Assembly (NCBI GenBank): GCA_963770275.1 | Contig: CAVYPD010000036.1 | Location: 1-64,000, forward strand | Length of the DNA stretch: 64,000 nt | Source of the DNA: Roseiarcus sp963770275 | GTDB taxonomy: Bacteria > Pseudomonadota > Alphaproteobacteria > Rhizobiales > Beijerinckiaceae | Direction of reading: 5' to 3' | In this document: piece by piece, positions 1 through 9,420 of the stretch | How positions within the stretch are numbered: the first letter of the stretch is position 1 | Layout: each line of letters begins with the position of its first letter | Made by a program: the position numbers and the translations under genes | Notes under the pieces: model-generated | The model's input: only the letters and a program-made list of their open reading frames with translations | The model's database searches: none | What the model was told of the DNA's origin: nothing

Positions 1-153
1 AACGCCGCTGCCGCCCGTCACGCCGAAGATGAAGCCGGCGCTGGCGATGTGCAGGGAGACCGCGCCAGTCGCGGCTTCGGCCGGCACAACAAAGGCTGCG
101 GTCGCAAGACCGGCGCCCGATAGAATAAGGCTGCGACGCGTAATGGTGCTCAT
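1..153 (-). CDS. Partial secreted protein of unknown function (N-terminus only)
   Basis: Only the first 51 codons lie in the window; the gene runs off the left edge. The start is the ATG at 153, preceded six bases away by a clear GGGGAG ribosome binding site. The N-terminus begins MSTITRRSLILSGAG and continues as an Ala-rich hydrophobic stretch to an AEA-type cleavage site near residue 32, so the protein is exported; the two arginines before the hydrophobic core resemble a Tat signal but are not a full consensus. The mature part starts with SLHIASAGFIFGVTGGSG. I do not recognise the family with confidence. It is separated by about 180 bases from the potC stop and probably has its own promoter. 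Confidence 0.6.
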   Translation of the reverse strand, partial: MSTITRRSLILSGAGLATAAFVVPAEAATGAVSLHIASAGFIFGVTGGSGV

Positions 154-332
154 GTCAAACTCCCCGATTAGGTCCCGCTTATAAGCGCGCGGTTTCAGCA
201 CGAGTTTAGCCCAGCTGCGCGGCGCGGGACGGAGTTTACAGGCGTTGGGCTCGAATTCGCTAACCCTAAAGGTCGCCCACGCCCTGAGCGGAGCGGGGAG
301 CCGCCGAAGACGCTCGTCGAGCCTGATCGGGG

Positions 333-1217
333 TCACGCCTGACCGGCGTCGGATCCGTGTCGAGCCTGGCGGGCGCGTATTGTCATGATTCCGATGAGCG
401 CGAGCGCGATGACGGCGAAGGACACGCCCGTCGTCGCGGTGCCGAGGGCGTAAATCTCCGGGGTCGTCACGGTCGTCGTCAGGGCCTGCAATTCCATCGG
501 CAGCGTATTGTGTTCGCCCATCGCCTGGCTCGATCGCGCGATCTCATCCCATGACAGCGTGAAGCCGAAGAATCCGACGCCGATCACCGAAGGCAGGATG
601 ATCGGCAAGACCACGTAGCGCAGGGTCTGCCATGGCGTGGCGCCGAGATCGCGCGCCGCCTCCTCGTAGCGATTGTCGAAGCGATTGAAGATCGCGAACA
701 TGACGAGGAGCCCAAACGGCAACGTCCAGGTCAGATGCGCGCCGAGGCCGGAGGTGAACAGCCCCATGGTCGTTTTCAGGTTATCGGCGATCCACCCCGG
801 TCCGTGATTCTTGAGAAAATCGTCAAGCAGCCGGAATTCGAGCGCGATGCCGAGCGAGGTCACGATCGAAGGCACGATGAGGCTCGCGACCGCGACGAAA
901 AAGAGGAGCCTCGCGCCGGGGAACCGCTTGCGGAAGGCAAGACCAGCGCTGAGCGAGAGGAGGACGGTGAGGATCATCACGACGAAGCCGAGCTCGAGCG
1001 AGCGGGTGAACGCGTCGTGGATGTTGACGATCCCGCCGCCACTCCACAGCCGCTCGAACCAGTGCAGCGAAACTCCGTTCATCGGGAAAGTCAGGCCGCC
1101 GGTCGGACCCTGGAACGAGAGAACGAAGATGACGATCATCGGGCCGTAGAGAAACAGCACGAACAACCCGAAGAAGGCCGCGAGCCAATAGAAAGCGGGA
1201 GAGCGCTCTTCACCCAT
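333..1217 (-). CDS. potC: ABC transporter permease, spermidine/putrescine type (PotC-like)
   Basis: Inner-membrane permease of 294 residues, the second of two in a polyamine-type ABC importer. It has about six membrane segments, starting with FYWLAAFFGLFVLFLYGP, and the binding-protein-dependent permease loop (EAARDLGATPWQTLRYVVLP, residues about 185-204) that docks with the ATPase. It is the last gene of the minus-strand set potA-potD-potB-potC and begins three bases after the potB stop, so the two permeases are translationally linked. Family assignment is firm. The true substrate (putrescine, spermidine or another small amine or amino acid) cannot be read from the sequence. Confidence 0.9.
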   Translation of the reverse strand: MGEERSPAFYWLAAFFGLFVLFLYGPMIVIFVLSFQGPTGGLTFPMNGVSLHWFERLWSGGGIVNIHDAFTRSLELGFVVMILTVLLSLSAGLAFRKRFPGARLLFFVAVASLIVPSIVTSLGIALEFRLLDDFLKNHGPGWIADNLKTTMGLFTSGLGAHLTWTLPFGLLVMFAIFNRFDNRYEEAARDLGATPWQTLRYVVLPIILPSVIGVGFFGFTLSWDEIARSSQAMGEHNTLPMELQALTTTVTTPEIYALGTATTGVSFAVIALALIGIMTIRARQARHGSDAGQA

Positions 1218-1220
1218 CTT

Positions 1221-2163
1221 TCAGAGCTCTTTCTGCACGTCGACGACGCGATTGAGCGCGGTGATGATCAGAAGCGTCACCGCAAGCAGGATGACCGCGT
1301 TCGCCGCGGCGGGCGGGAACTGCAGCGCGTTGAGGCGCGTCTCCACCACCTTGCCGGCGGAGGCGATCTGCTCGCCGCCCATCACGTCGAAAGTGATGAA
1401 ATCGCCCATGACGATCGTCACAACGAAGATCGAGCCGATGACAATGCCAGGTTTCGATAGGGGAACGATCAGATGCCACAACGTCTGCCATGCGGAAGCG
1501 CCGGAATCGTAAGCCGCTTCGACGAGGCGCTTGTCGATGCGCATCATCGAATTGAAGATCGGCACGACCATGAAGAAGGTGAAGAGATGGGTGAACGCGA
1601 GCGACACCGAGAAGGGCGAATAGAGTAGCCATTCGACCGGCTTGTCCACGACATGAGCGCGGATGAGCGCGTCGTTGACGAGCCCGTTGCGTCCGAGCAG
1701 CGGGATCCACGAAATCATGCGAATGACGTTCGAGGTCCAGAACGGAATGGTGCAGACGAGGAACAGCACCATCTGCGTCGTCGTCGAGCGGATGTGGAAG
1801 GCGAGAAAATAGGCGATCGTAAAGCCGATGATCAGCGTCGTGAGCCAGACGATGAAGCAGAATTTCGCCGTTGACACATAGGTCTTGAGGATCGTGCAGA
1901 GATCCGGCAGCTGAGTGAGGCAGCCTTCAAAGGTCTCGGTGTAGCTGCGCGTCGTGAAGGCCGGCAGCATCGAATAGTCGTTGTAGTCCCAGAAACTGAC
2001 GATGACGACGAGAATGAGGGGGATGATGAAGAAGAACGCGAAGACGAGGCCGAACGGCATCGCCTGAAGCCATCCCGGAATGCCGACGCGGTCCAGTCCG
2101 CGCTTGGCGGCGCGATCCGTGGTCCTGCTGACCGTCGGCGGTCGAGATGGTGGTGGCGGTCAT
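1221..2163 (-). CDS. potB: ABC transporter permease, spermidine/putrescine type (PotB-like)
   Basis: First permease of the polyamine-type importer. The uninterrupted frame starts at an internal ATG at 2060 (MPFGLVFAFFFIIPLILVV) and gives 279 residues with six membrane segments and the EAAYDSGASAWQTLWHLIVP docking loop. Upstream in the same frame the protein continues sensibly (GLDRVGIPGWLQA) but meets a stop without a start codon. An ATG at 2163 in another frame gives MTATTISTADGQQD. The natural N-terminus therefore probably starts at 2163 and crosses a one-base indel between about 2100 and 2150. The gene follows potD across a strong hairpin and precedes potC by three bases. Confidence 0.85.
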
Positions 2164-2190
2164 TCGTCAGACCCAATGTCTTCCGCGATT

Positions 2191-2217
2191 CTCCTCTCCC
2201 GGCTGGCGGGAGAGGAG
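2191..2217 (-). promoter_or_regulatory. Perfect 11-bp stem hairpin between potD and potB
   Basis: CTCCTCTCCCG and CGGGAGAGGAG pair perfectly around a five-base GCTGG loop. It lies in the 110-base gap after the potD stop and before potB, on the transcribed strand, with no T-run after it. In ABC operons a hairpin at this place commonly protects the binding-protein message or attenuates read-through into the permeases; that role here is inference. A similar hairpin occurs at 20223-20253. Confidence 0.6.
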
Positions 2218-2274
2218 CAAAGGGCCATCATGGCTCGAGGCGCCGCGAACGCGCGGATCGGACGAAGTCGATCG

Positions 2275-3567
2275 CTAGGACGCGATGAACTCATTCCATT
2301 TGCGGACCATGTAGTCATTCTCGTCCATGACCGCGTTCCAGCAGGCGACGTTGCCCATGCGGTCGTCGTAGGAGCCGCCGTCGCGCGTCGCGCCGGCCTT
2401 TTCGAGAAGCGAGCCATCCGGTCCCTTGATGTCCTTCTCGGCCGGCTTGCCCTCCATCCAGTAAGCCCATTCGTAGGGCTCCATCTTGGCCTTGGCTGTC
2501 GACAGCACCGCCGAGTAATAGCCCTGGCGGTTGAGATAGGCGCCGGCCCATCCGGACAGGTACCAGTTGACGAATTCGTAGATCATGTCGGCCTGCTTCT
2601 GCGTCACGCCCTTCGACATGCAGAAGCCGGACGCCCACGAGCGGTAGCCTTCTTTCAGCGGCTGGAACGTGCAGGGGATGCCCTTGGTGCGCACCGCCGT
2701 CACGGCCGGTGACCACATCGACTGGATGACGGTCTCGCCCGACGACATCAAGTTGACGCTCTCGTTGAAGTCCTTCCAGAAGGCGCGGAACTGGCCGGCC
2801 TTCTTGGCCTCGGTGAGCGCGGCCATCGTCATGTCGATCTCTTGCCGCGTCATGTTGCCCTTGTCGGGGTATTTGTATTTGCCGGTCGCCTCGACCACCA
2901 TCGCGGCGTCCATGATGCCGATCGAGGGGATGTTGAGGATCGCCGCCTTGCCCTTGAACTCGGGGTTCAGGAGCTCGGCCCAGGAGTTGATGGGACGCTT
3001 GATGAGATCGGGCCGGATGCCGAGCGTGTCGGCGTTGTAGACGGTCGGGATGAGGGTGACCCATTCCGTCGGCGTCGCCGAGAATTTGGTCGAATGGGGG
3101 CCTTCGACGAACATGACCTTCTTGGGCGCGGTGCCCTGGTCGCCGATGACCTTGCCGTTCGGCAATTGGCCCTTGGTGAAGACGGGCGTGATGTTGTCGA
3201 ACTCTTTGATCTTCTTGGCGTCGATCGGCAGGATGTTGCCCGACGGCACGAGCTTCTTCAGGCTGAAGTACTCGGTGTCCAGAATGTCGAACGAGTTCGG
3301 CTGCGTAATCACGCGCTTGGTCACGTCGTCGGTGGTGGCGACGATGTTCTGAATGGTGATCCCAGTCTCTTCCTTGACCTTTTTGGTCATATCGTCCGAC
3401 TGGTTGACCGCGGTGCCGAGGTATCGCAGCACCTTCTCTTCCTGAGACCACACGGCCGGAAAGCCGGTGATCGCGCCGGAGCCTGCCGCGGCGCCGGCAA
3501 GGCCGGCCGCGCCCTTCAGGACGGCGCGGCGCGATAGGCCAGTTGTCTTGTTCATCTTCTTTGACAT
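2275..3567 (-). CDS. potD: ABC transporter substrate-binding protein, spermidine/putrescine type, Tat-exported
   Basis: Periplasmic solute-binding protein of 430 residues. The N-terminus carries a twin-arginine motif SRRAVLKGAAG (residues 12-22), then an Ala/Gly-rich core, so export is by the Tat route, unlike the Sec signal of enterobacterial PotD. The rest follows the extended polyamine-binding family, with an N-lobe beginning VLRYLGTAVNQ and a C-lobe containing NWYLSGWAGAYLNRQGYY. The length exceeds E. coli PotD (about 350), as is usual for the alphaproteobacterial branch. The start ATG at 3567 has a strong GAGGAGAG upstream. It sits 31 bases after the potA stop and supplies substrate to the PotB-PotC channel. 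Confidence 0.9.
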   Translation of the reverse strand: MSKKMNKTTGLSRRAVLKGAAGLAGAAAGSGAITGFPAVWSQEEKVLRYLGTAVNQSDDMTKKVKEETGITIQNIVATTDDVTKRVITQPNSFDILDTEYFSLKKLVPSGNILPIDAKKIKEFDNITPVFTKGQLPNGKVIGDQGTAPKKVMFVEGPHSTKFSATPTEWVTLIPTVYNADTLGIRPDLIKRPINSWAELLNPEFKGKAAILNIPSIGIMDAAMVVEATGKYKYPDKGNMTRQEIDMTMAALTEAKKAGQFRAFWKDFNESVNLMSSGETVIQSMWSPAVTAVRTKGIPCTFQPLKEGYRSWASGFCMSKGVTQKQADMIYEFVNWYLSGWAGAYLNRQGYYSAVLSTAKAKMEPYEWAYWMEGKPAEKDIKGPDGSLLEKAGATRDGGSYDDRMGNVACWNAVMDENDYMVRKWNEFIAS

Positions 3568-3598
3568 GTGCTCTCTCCTCAGCAGTTCCCCGTTGGTT

Positions 3599-4684
3599 TC
3601 ACGACGCCGGGGCCAGCGCGTGAATGTCTTTGTCGGCCCAGAGAACGGAAACGTTGTCGCCGATGTTGAGCGGGTCGCCAGCGAACTGCTCGTCGCTCAC
3701 GACCGCCATAAGCTCGGCAGTGCCGGGACGATCGAGCGACACCTGGTAGTGCGCGCCCTGGTATTCGACGGCGCGCACCGCGGCGATGAACCGCGCATCG
3801 TTTGCGCCTGAGCCATTGCCCCGGCGCAGCGTGATGCGGTCGGCGCGCACCGCGACGGGTCCCGCTGGTGTCTCGATCACGTTGTGCCCGCCAAGGAAGC
3901 GAGCGATGAATTCGGTGGCCGGCTTTTCAAACAGCTCGCGTGGCGTGGCTGTCTGCTCGATGCGGCCCTTGTTCATCACGACCACGAGGTCGGCCAGCGC
4001 GAGCGCCTCGTCTTGCCCGTGCGTGACGTGGATGAAGGGGATGTTGAGCTGCCGCTGGAAGCGGCGAAGCTCGGCGCGCATGCGCACGCGTAAGAAAGGG
4101 TCAAGCGCGGACAGCGGCTCGTCGAGCAGAAGGATCTGCGGATCGGTGACCAGGGCGCGCGCGAGCGCGACGCGCTGTTGCTGCCCGCCGGACAGTTGCG
4201 CCGGCACGCGTTGCGCATACGGCGTCATGGCCACGAGCTCGAGGAACTCCATCGCCTTCTGACGTCGCGTCGCCTTATCGACGCCCTTCATCTTGAGCGA
4301 GAAGGCGACATTGTCGACGCAGGAGAGATGCGGGAAGAGCGCGTAGCTCTGGAACATCATCGCCGTGCCGCGCTTGGCGGGGGCCAAGTCGGTGACGTTG
4401 GTCGGACCGATGAGAATGTCGCCCTCGGTCGCGCTCTCGTGGCCCGCGATCATGCGCAGCGTCGAGGTCTTGCCGCAGCCTGAAGGTCCCAGGAGACAGC
4501 AATAGGCGCCGGCCGGAACCTTGAGGTCGATGGAATCGACCGCGGTCGTCGCGCCATAGCGCTTGGTGAGATGAATCAGTTCGAGGTCGGCCGGCTCCAA
4601 CACCACCTCACGATTTGACGGTCGGTCTTGGGATCGGTTCTGCAACGCCCGTGCCAGTCGCGGTCTCGCGCTGGGGTGGGTCAA
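3599..4684 (-). CDS. potA: ABC transporter ATP-binding protein (PotA-like)
   Basis: Cytoplasmic ATPase that drives the polyamine-type importer. It shows Walker A GPSGCGKT (residues 66-73), the signature LSGGQQQR, Walker B ILLLDEPLSALD and the H-loop VTHGQDEA, then a C-terminal TOBE-type regulatory domain. The longest frame starts with a TTG at 4684; the family usually starts near EPADLELIHLTKRYG, so a GTG at 4606 or 4603 is a better biological start and the first 26 or so residues may not be translated. First gene of the four-gene operon, transcribed leftward. The function as importer ATPase is secure; the substrate is not. Confidence 0.9.
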   Translation of the reverse strand: MTHPSARPRLARALQNRSQDRPSNREVVLEPADLELIHLTKRYGATTAVDSIDLKVPAGAYCCLLGPSGCGKTSTLRMIAGHESATEGDILIGPTNVTDLAPAKRGTAMMFQSYALFPHLSCVDNVAFSLKMKGVDKATRRQKAMEFLELVAMTPYAQRVPAQLSGGQQQRVALARALVTDPQILLLDEPLSALDPFLRVRMRAELRRFQRQLNIPFIHVTHGQDEALALADLVVVMNKGRIEQTATPRELFEKPATEFIARFLGGHNVIETPAGPVAVRADRITLRRGNGSGANDARFIAAVRAVEYQGAHYQVSLDRPGTAELMAVVSDEQFAGDPLNIGDNVSVLWADKDIHALAPAS

Positions 4685-4815
4685 ACGATTGTCAGCAGTA
4701 GGTTTTCAGCGTGGTCATGGCGAAGGTGGATCAAAGACTGCCGTTGAATTGGGCGCCTCGTGCACAATTGCGGCGCCTTTCACGACGCCTGCGGGGGCGT
4801 GGATGAGCTCAACAA

Positions 4816-4841
4816 AAAGGGCGGCCTTTCGGCCGCCCTTT
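4816..4841 (-). terminator. Rho-independent terminator after groEL
   Basis: AAAGGGCGGCC, loop TTTC, GGCCGCCCTTT. Read on the minus strand the stem is followed by TTTTTGTT, so it terminates groEL, whose stop is 28 bases upstream. The stem is symmetrical, but the T-run on the plus strand is poor. Confidence 0.85.
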
Positions 4842-4868
4842 CGTTCTCTATGTCGAGTGGCGCGAGAC

Positions 4869-6512
<1,644 letters not shown>

Positions 6513-6551
6513 TGATCTTAGTCCTTAGAATTTCAAGAGATAGCGTTGATT

Positions 6552-6869
6552 TCAGGCGGCTTTCTTGGAGGAGGAGGCGGTACCCTCGACCACGCCCATG
6601 ATGTCGGACTCCTTCATGATGAGGAGCTCCTCGCCGTCGATTTTGACCTCAGTGCCGCTCCATTTGCCGAACAGCACCCTGTCGCCGGCCTTCACGTCCA
6701 AGGGGACAAGCTTGCCGCTTTCGTCGCGGGCGCCCGGGCCAGCAGCGATGATTTCGCCCTCTTGCGGCTTCTCCTTGGCGGTGTCCGGGATGATGATGCC
6801 GCCCTTCGTCTTTTCCTCGCCTTCGATGCGACGGACGACGACGCGGTCATGCAGGGGACGGAATTTCAT
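6552..6869 (-). CDS. groES: Co-chaperonin GroES (10 kDa, Hsp10)
   Basis: Complete 105-residue GroES, the heptameric lid of the GroEL cage. It starts MKFRPLHDRVVVRR and contains the mobile loop that binds GroEL (EGEEKTKGGIIIPDTAKEKP, residues about 16-35). It ends in a short Ser/Lys/Ala tail that is slightly longer than in E. coli. First gene of the groESL operon; the 5' leader of about 75 bases holds a CIRCE element. Confidence 0.98.
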   Translation of the reverse strand: MKFRPLHDRVVVRRIEGEEKTKGGIIIPDTAKEKPQEGEIIAAGPGARDESGKLVPLDVKAGDRVLFGKWSGTEVKIDGEELLIMKESDIMGVVEGTASSSKKAA

Positions 6870-6917
6870 GAATGTTTCCTCTTTGAAATTGCCCGCACGG
6901 GGCGCGGATTCGCAATG

Positions 6918-6944
6918 TTGGCACTCAATCTCGGGGAGTGCTAA
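6918..6944 (-). promoter_or_regulatory. CIRCE operator (HrcA binding site) of groESL
   Basis: TTGGCACTC, nine bases, GAGTGCTAA: the CIRCE consensus TTAGCACTC-N9-GAGTGCTAA with one mismatch. It lies about 50 bases upstream of the groES start, between the promoter and the gene, where HrcA represses transcription until heat shock. hrcA itself is not in the window. Confidence 0.95.
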
Positions 6945-6952
6945 CGGCGCTC

Positions 6953-6980
6953 AGATAGGGGTCATCCGCGCCGTCGTCAA
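6953..6980 (-). promoter_or_regulatory. groESL promoter (sigma-70 or RpoH type)
   Basis: On the minus strand TTGACG (6980-6975), a 16-base spacer, then CTATCT (6958-6953), directly upstream of CIRCE. The -10 region reads ACCCCTATCT, which also resembles the RpoH -10 box CCCCATNT, so either the housekeeping or heat-shock sigma factor could use it. No transcription start can be proven from sequence. Confidence 0.65.
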
Positions 6981-7353
6981 GGGCGTCTGAGCGCTTGTTT
7001 TCGCGGCTGAATTGGCGCCGGTGAGACCGACAAGCGCTAGTGCGTGCGCACTGTAGCGAATGTGCGTCCGCCTGTAAACGAGCACCGGACTGCGGTTCTA
7101 AGAAAACAGTGCAGGGATGGCTTAGCCCTACGAATGCGAGGCCAGCTTGAGTATTCGAGTCGAAAGCCACCTACCCTGAACTTTAGTTTAAGCGGCCTTC
7201 TTGTCGGTTCTCGGCTTCGACAACTGAGGCAAGGAAGAACGCGCGAAATCGTGATCGTCTTGGATCTTGTTCGTGAGTAACGCAGATCTATCTGGAATAA
7301 AAGGGGGCGTTTCCGCGGCGCTGCTGCGTCGCCAGCCTGAAAGGAATGTCGCC

Positions 7354-7974
7354 ATGACTCTTGGCGCTCTTCGAGTTTCGGCGCTCGCGCTTAGCGCGGC
7401 CGCTTTGGTGTTGGCGTCGCCGCTTTCCGCCGCGAATGCGGCGACTGTCGCTCGTCATAATCAGCATGCCACTCATACTCAGCATGCCGCTCACGCGCGT
7501 GTCGCGCACGGCTCGCACGAGTACGTCGCGCATGGCCACGCAGGCCATCGCCATTACGTTTGGCGAAACGGACACCGCTACGCTTACGGCTACAATCCCG
7601 GCGCCGCCGTCGCGGCCGGAGTGATTGGCGGAGTCGCGGCCGGCTATCCGTATTCCTGCGACTATTCCTACGGCGGGTGCGACTACGGCGACTATGCCGA
7701 CTACGGCGACTACGGGCCGTATTACGGCGGCTTTGGCTTTGGCTTTGGCCCCGGCTTCCACGGTCGCCACTTTGGCTTCGGCCACGGCTTCCACGGAAAC
7801 GGCGCTCGGTTCGCGAACGGAAACTTCGGCCACGGCTTCGGAGGCGGGCACTTCGGCGGATTCGGCGGCGGCAACCCCGGCGGCTTTGGCGGCGGTCACT
7901 TTGGCGGCTTTGGCGGCGGCCACATGGGCGGGTTTGGCGGCGGCCATTTCGGCGGCGGCGGGCACTTCCGCTAA
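7354..7974 (+). CDS. Secreted His-, Tyr- and Gly-rich protein of unknown function
   Basis: About 206 residues from the ATG at 7354, chosen because GAAAGGA lies at the right distance and the next residues form a Sec signal (TLGALRVSALALSAAALVLA, cleavage near SAANA). The mature protein has a His-rich part (about residues 30-70, with HRHYVWRNGHRY), a short hydrophobic Ala/Gly segment, a Tyr/Cys part (YPYSCDYSYGGCDYG) and a tail of Gly-Phe-His repeats of the GGFGGGHFG kind. Such low-complexity proteins are common in Hyphomicrobiales envelopes and have no established function; metal or surface binding is only a guess. It is monocistronic, closed by the hairpin at 8001-8030. The next gene encodes a shorter relative. 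Confidence 0.7.
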   Translation: MTLGALRVSALALSAAALVLASPLSAANAATVARHNQHATHTQHAAHARVAHGSHEYVAHGHAGHRHYVWRNGHRYAYGYNPGAAVAAGVIGGVAAGYPYSCDYSYGGCDYGDYADYGDYGPYYGGFGFGFGPGFHGRHFGFGHGFHGNGARFANGNFGHGFGGGHFGGFGGGNPGGFGGGHFGGFGGGHMGGFGGGHFGGGGHFR

Positions 7975-8000
7975 CATACGGTTCGCTTCACCTTCAGCTT

Positions 8001-8030
8001 CGGGCGGCCTTCGGGCCGCCCGATTTTGTT
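8001..8030 (+). terminator. Rho-independent terminator
   Basis: CGGGCGGCC, loop TTCG, GGCCGCCCG followed by ATTTTGTT, 26 bases after the stop of the Gly-rich secreted protein gene. Confidence 0.85.
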
Positions 8031-8099
8031 GGGTCACAGCTGGATCGAAAGCCGCTCCCGAATCAATGGCGCCACGTTCGGCTAGTCGCCTGCATTAGG

Positions 8100-8125
8100 G
8101 GAACTGTTTGGTCCTCGCGCGTGTT
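8100..8125 (+). promoter_or_regulatory. Candidate EcfG (general stress sigma factor) promoter
   Basis: GGAAC at 8100-8104, a 17-base spacer and TGTT at 8122-8125 resemble the alphaproteobacterial EcfG consensus GGAAC-N16/17-CGTT. It is about 60 bases upstream of the 8186 start codon. The match is good at -35 but one base off at -10, so it is suggestive only. Confidence 0.4.
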
Positions 8126-8185
8126 TCCTAGAGCAGGAAGGGCCACTCGCGGCCACTAAAAACCGATCAAACGAAGGAGGTCATG

Positions 8186-8632
8186 ATGACCCACAGCGTT
8201 CCTCGCACTTCGGCCATTGCGCTTGGCGTGGCGGCTCTAGTTTCGTTATCCGCTCTTTCCGCTGCGCGCGCGGACTCAGCTTCCGAGCCCGCCCCGACGC
8301 CAAGCATGACCGCGCCAGCGCATCCGACGAGCGCGCCGACCCCGACGCCTGCGACGACCGCAGCCGCGCCGTCACTGAATGAGCCTGCGCCGACTCCAGC
8401 CTGGGCCGAATCGGGACCTCACGGGACGATGGCGGCTCAGAATTCCTCGGTGCACCGTTCTGCTCACCGTCACTATGCGTCCCGCAATCAGCGCCGCAGC
8501 GACAATCCTGTCGCGACAGTCGCGATGGGCGTGGCCGGAGGCGCCGCCGATCTGGGATCGGTCGCCGCTTATCCGTTCTATTGCTTTCCGAACTACGGCT
8601 CCTGTTCGGTCCGCGTGCCGTATCGGTATTGA
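8186..8632 (+). CDS. Small secreted Pro/Ala/Thr-rich protein of unknown function
   Basis: About 148 residues. Two ATG codons stand in tandem at 8183 and 8186; GAAGGAGG ends at 8180, so 8186 has the better spacing. A Sec signal with core AIALGVAALVSLSALSAARA is followed by a Pro/Thr/Ala linker (residues about 30-75), a His/Arg patch (HRHYASRN) and a C-terminus YPFYCFPNYGSCSVRVPYRY. The YP-x-C-x-Y-x-C arrangement and HRHY patch echo the preceding gene, which suggests two diverged members of one envelope protein family. No function is known. Confidence 0.65.
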   Translation: MTHSVPRTSAIALGVAALVSLSALSAARADSASEPAPTPSMTAPAHPTSAPTPTPATTAAAPSLNEPAPTPAWAESGPHGTMAAQNSSVHRSAHRHYASRNQRRSDNPVATVAMGVAGGAADLGSVAAYPFYCFPNYGSCSVRVPYRY

Positions 8633-8891
8633 GGGCGCGTCGATCTGGCCATGAAAGCTCTAGGCGGTCCCAGACCGCCTAAAGCGACGCGCGCATCGGC
8701 TCGCACGCAGCCTACTTGCGCCTCACGGCGGCGGGGTACCCGACGCCTGAGCACCAAACAGAGTTCGGATCTGGACGAATAAACTGCGAAAGCGCAGTTA
8801 AGCCACTGAAATGATTTGATCACGTAAACTTTGCGGGCGGGTTTCAGAGCCCGAAGCTTGGCGGTCTTCGGCATCGAGTGCGACGACCGCG

Positions 8892-9278
8892 TCAGGCAGC
8901 TTTGAGCAACCGCTCCACTTCATTAACCAAATCTCGAAGATGAAAGGGCTTTGAGAGGATACGGGCGTCCTTCGGCGCCGCGTTGGCGGGGTTGAGCGCC
9001 ACCGCGGCGAAGCCCGTGATGAACATAACCTTGATTTCCGGGTCGAGCTCAGTGGCGCGACGAGCAAGCTCGATGCCGTCCATCTCCGGCATGACGATAT
9101 CGGTCAACAGCAGCTCGAACGGTTCCTCGCGCAACCGATTGTACGCGGACAACCCGTTGTCGAAAGACGTTACGTCGTAGCCGGCGTTCTGCAGCGCCTT
9201 GACGAGAAAGCGGCGCATGTCGTTATCGTCCTCCGCAAGTAAGATCTTGGCGGAAATCTCGACTGGCGTCTGCATCAC
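8892..9278 (-). CDS. cpdR: Single-domain response regulator, CpdR type
   Basis: A 128-residue receiver domain with no output domain. The phosphorylation site is D60 in LLLTDIVMPEMDG, with acidic pocket E16-D17-D18 in AEDDND, Thr in MFITGF and Lys in SKPF. The stretches ILLAEDDNDMRRFLVKAL and ELARRATELDPEIKVMFITG closely resemble my recollection of rhizobial CpdR1, which when unphosphorylated helps ClpXP localise and degrade cell-cycle proteins and is phosphorylated through the CckA-ChpT relay (established in Caulobacter and Sinorhizobium). It is divergent from an N-formylglutamate amidohydrolase gene, an order I also recall from other Hyphomicrobiales. Confidence 0.85.
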   Translation of the reverse strand: MMQTPVEISAKILLAEDDNDMRRFLVKALQNAGYDVTSFDNGLSAYNRLREEPFELLLTDIVMPEMDGIELARRATELDPEIKVMFITGFAAVALNPANAAPKDARILSKPFHLRDLVNEVERLLKAA

Positions 9279-9420
9279 GCTCCCCTGGTCAAGCCGAGCG
9301 ACTTTGCGGCGCCCCAGTAAAAATTTATTGAACCCGCCGAGAAATCTCGCATCCCGCCAGGTTTGGGCGATATGATAGAGTTCAACCGCGCGCTCGTTGC
9401 AAGCGCTGGTCGGAGGGCCG

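Noticed and set aside
735..1460. Long open plus-strand frame (about 240 codons) opposite the permease genes
   Set aside because: Highly charged Arg/Glu/Asp/His-rich shadow of potC and potB; no start signals and the minus-strand proteins are clear family members.
7840..7974. Tandem repeat block considered as a CRISPR or VNTR array
   Set aside because: The repeats encode regular Gly-Phe-His units inside an open frame and have no spacers; it is protein low complexity.
7288..8037. A 249-codon Ala/Val/Glu-rich minus-strand frame opposite the Gly-rich protein
   Set aside because: It mirrors the low-complexity repeats of the plus-strand gene, which has the ribosome binding site, signal peptide and terminator.
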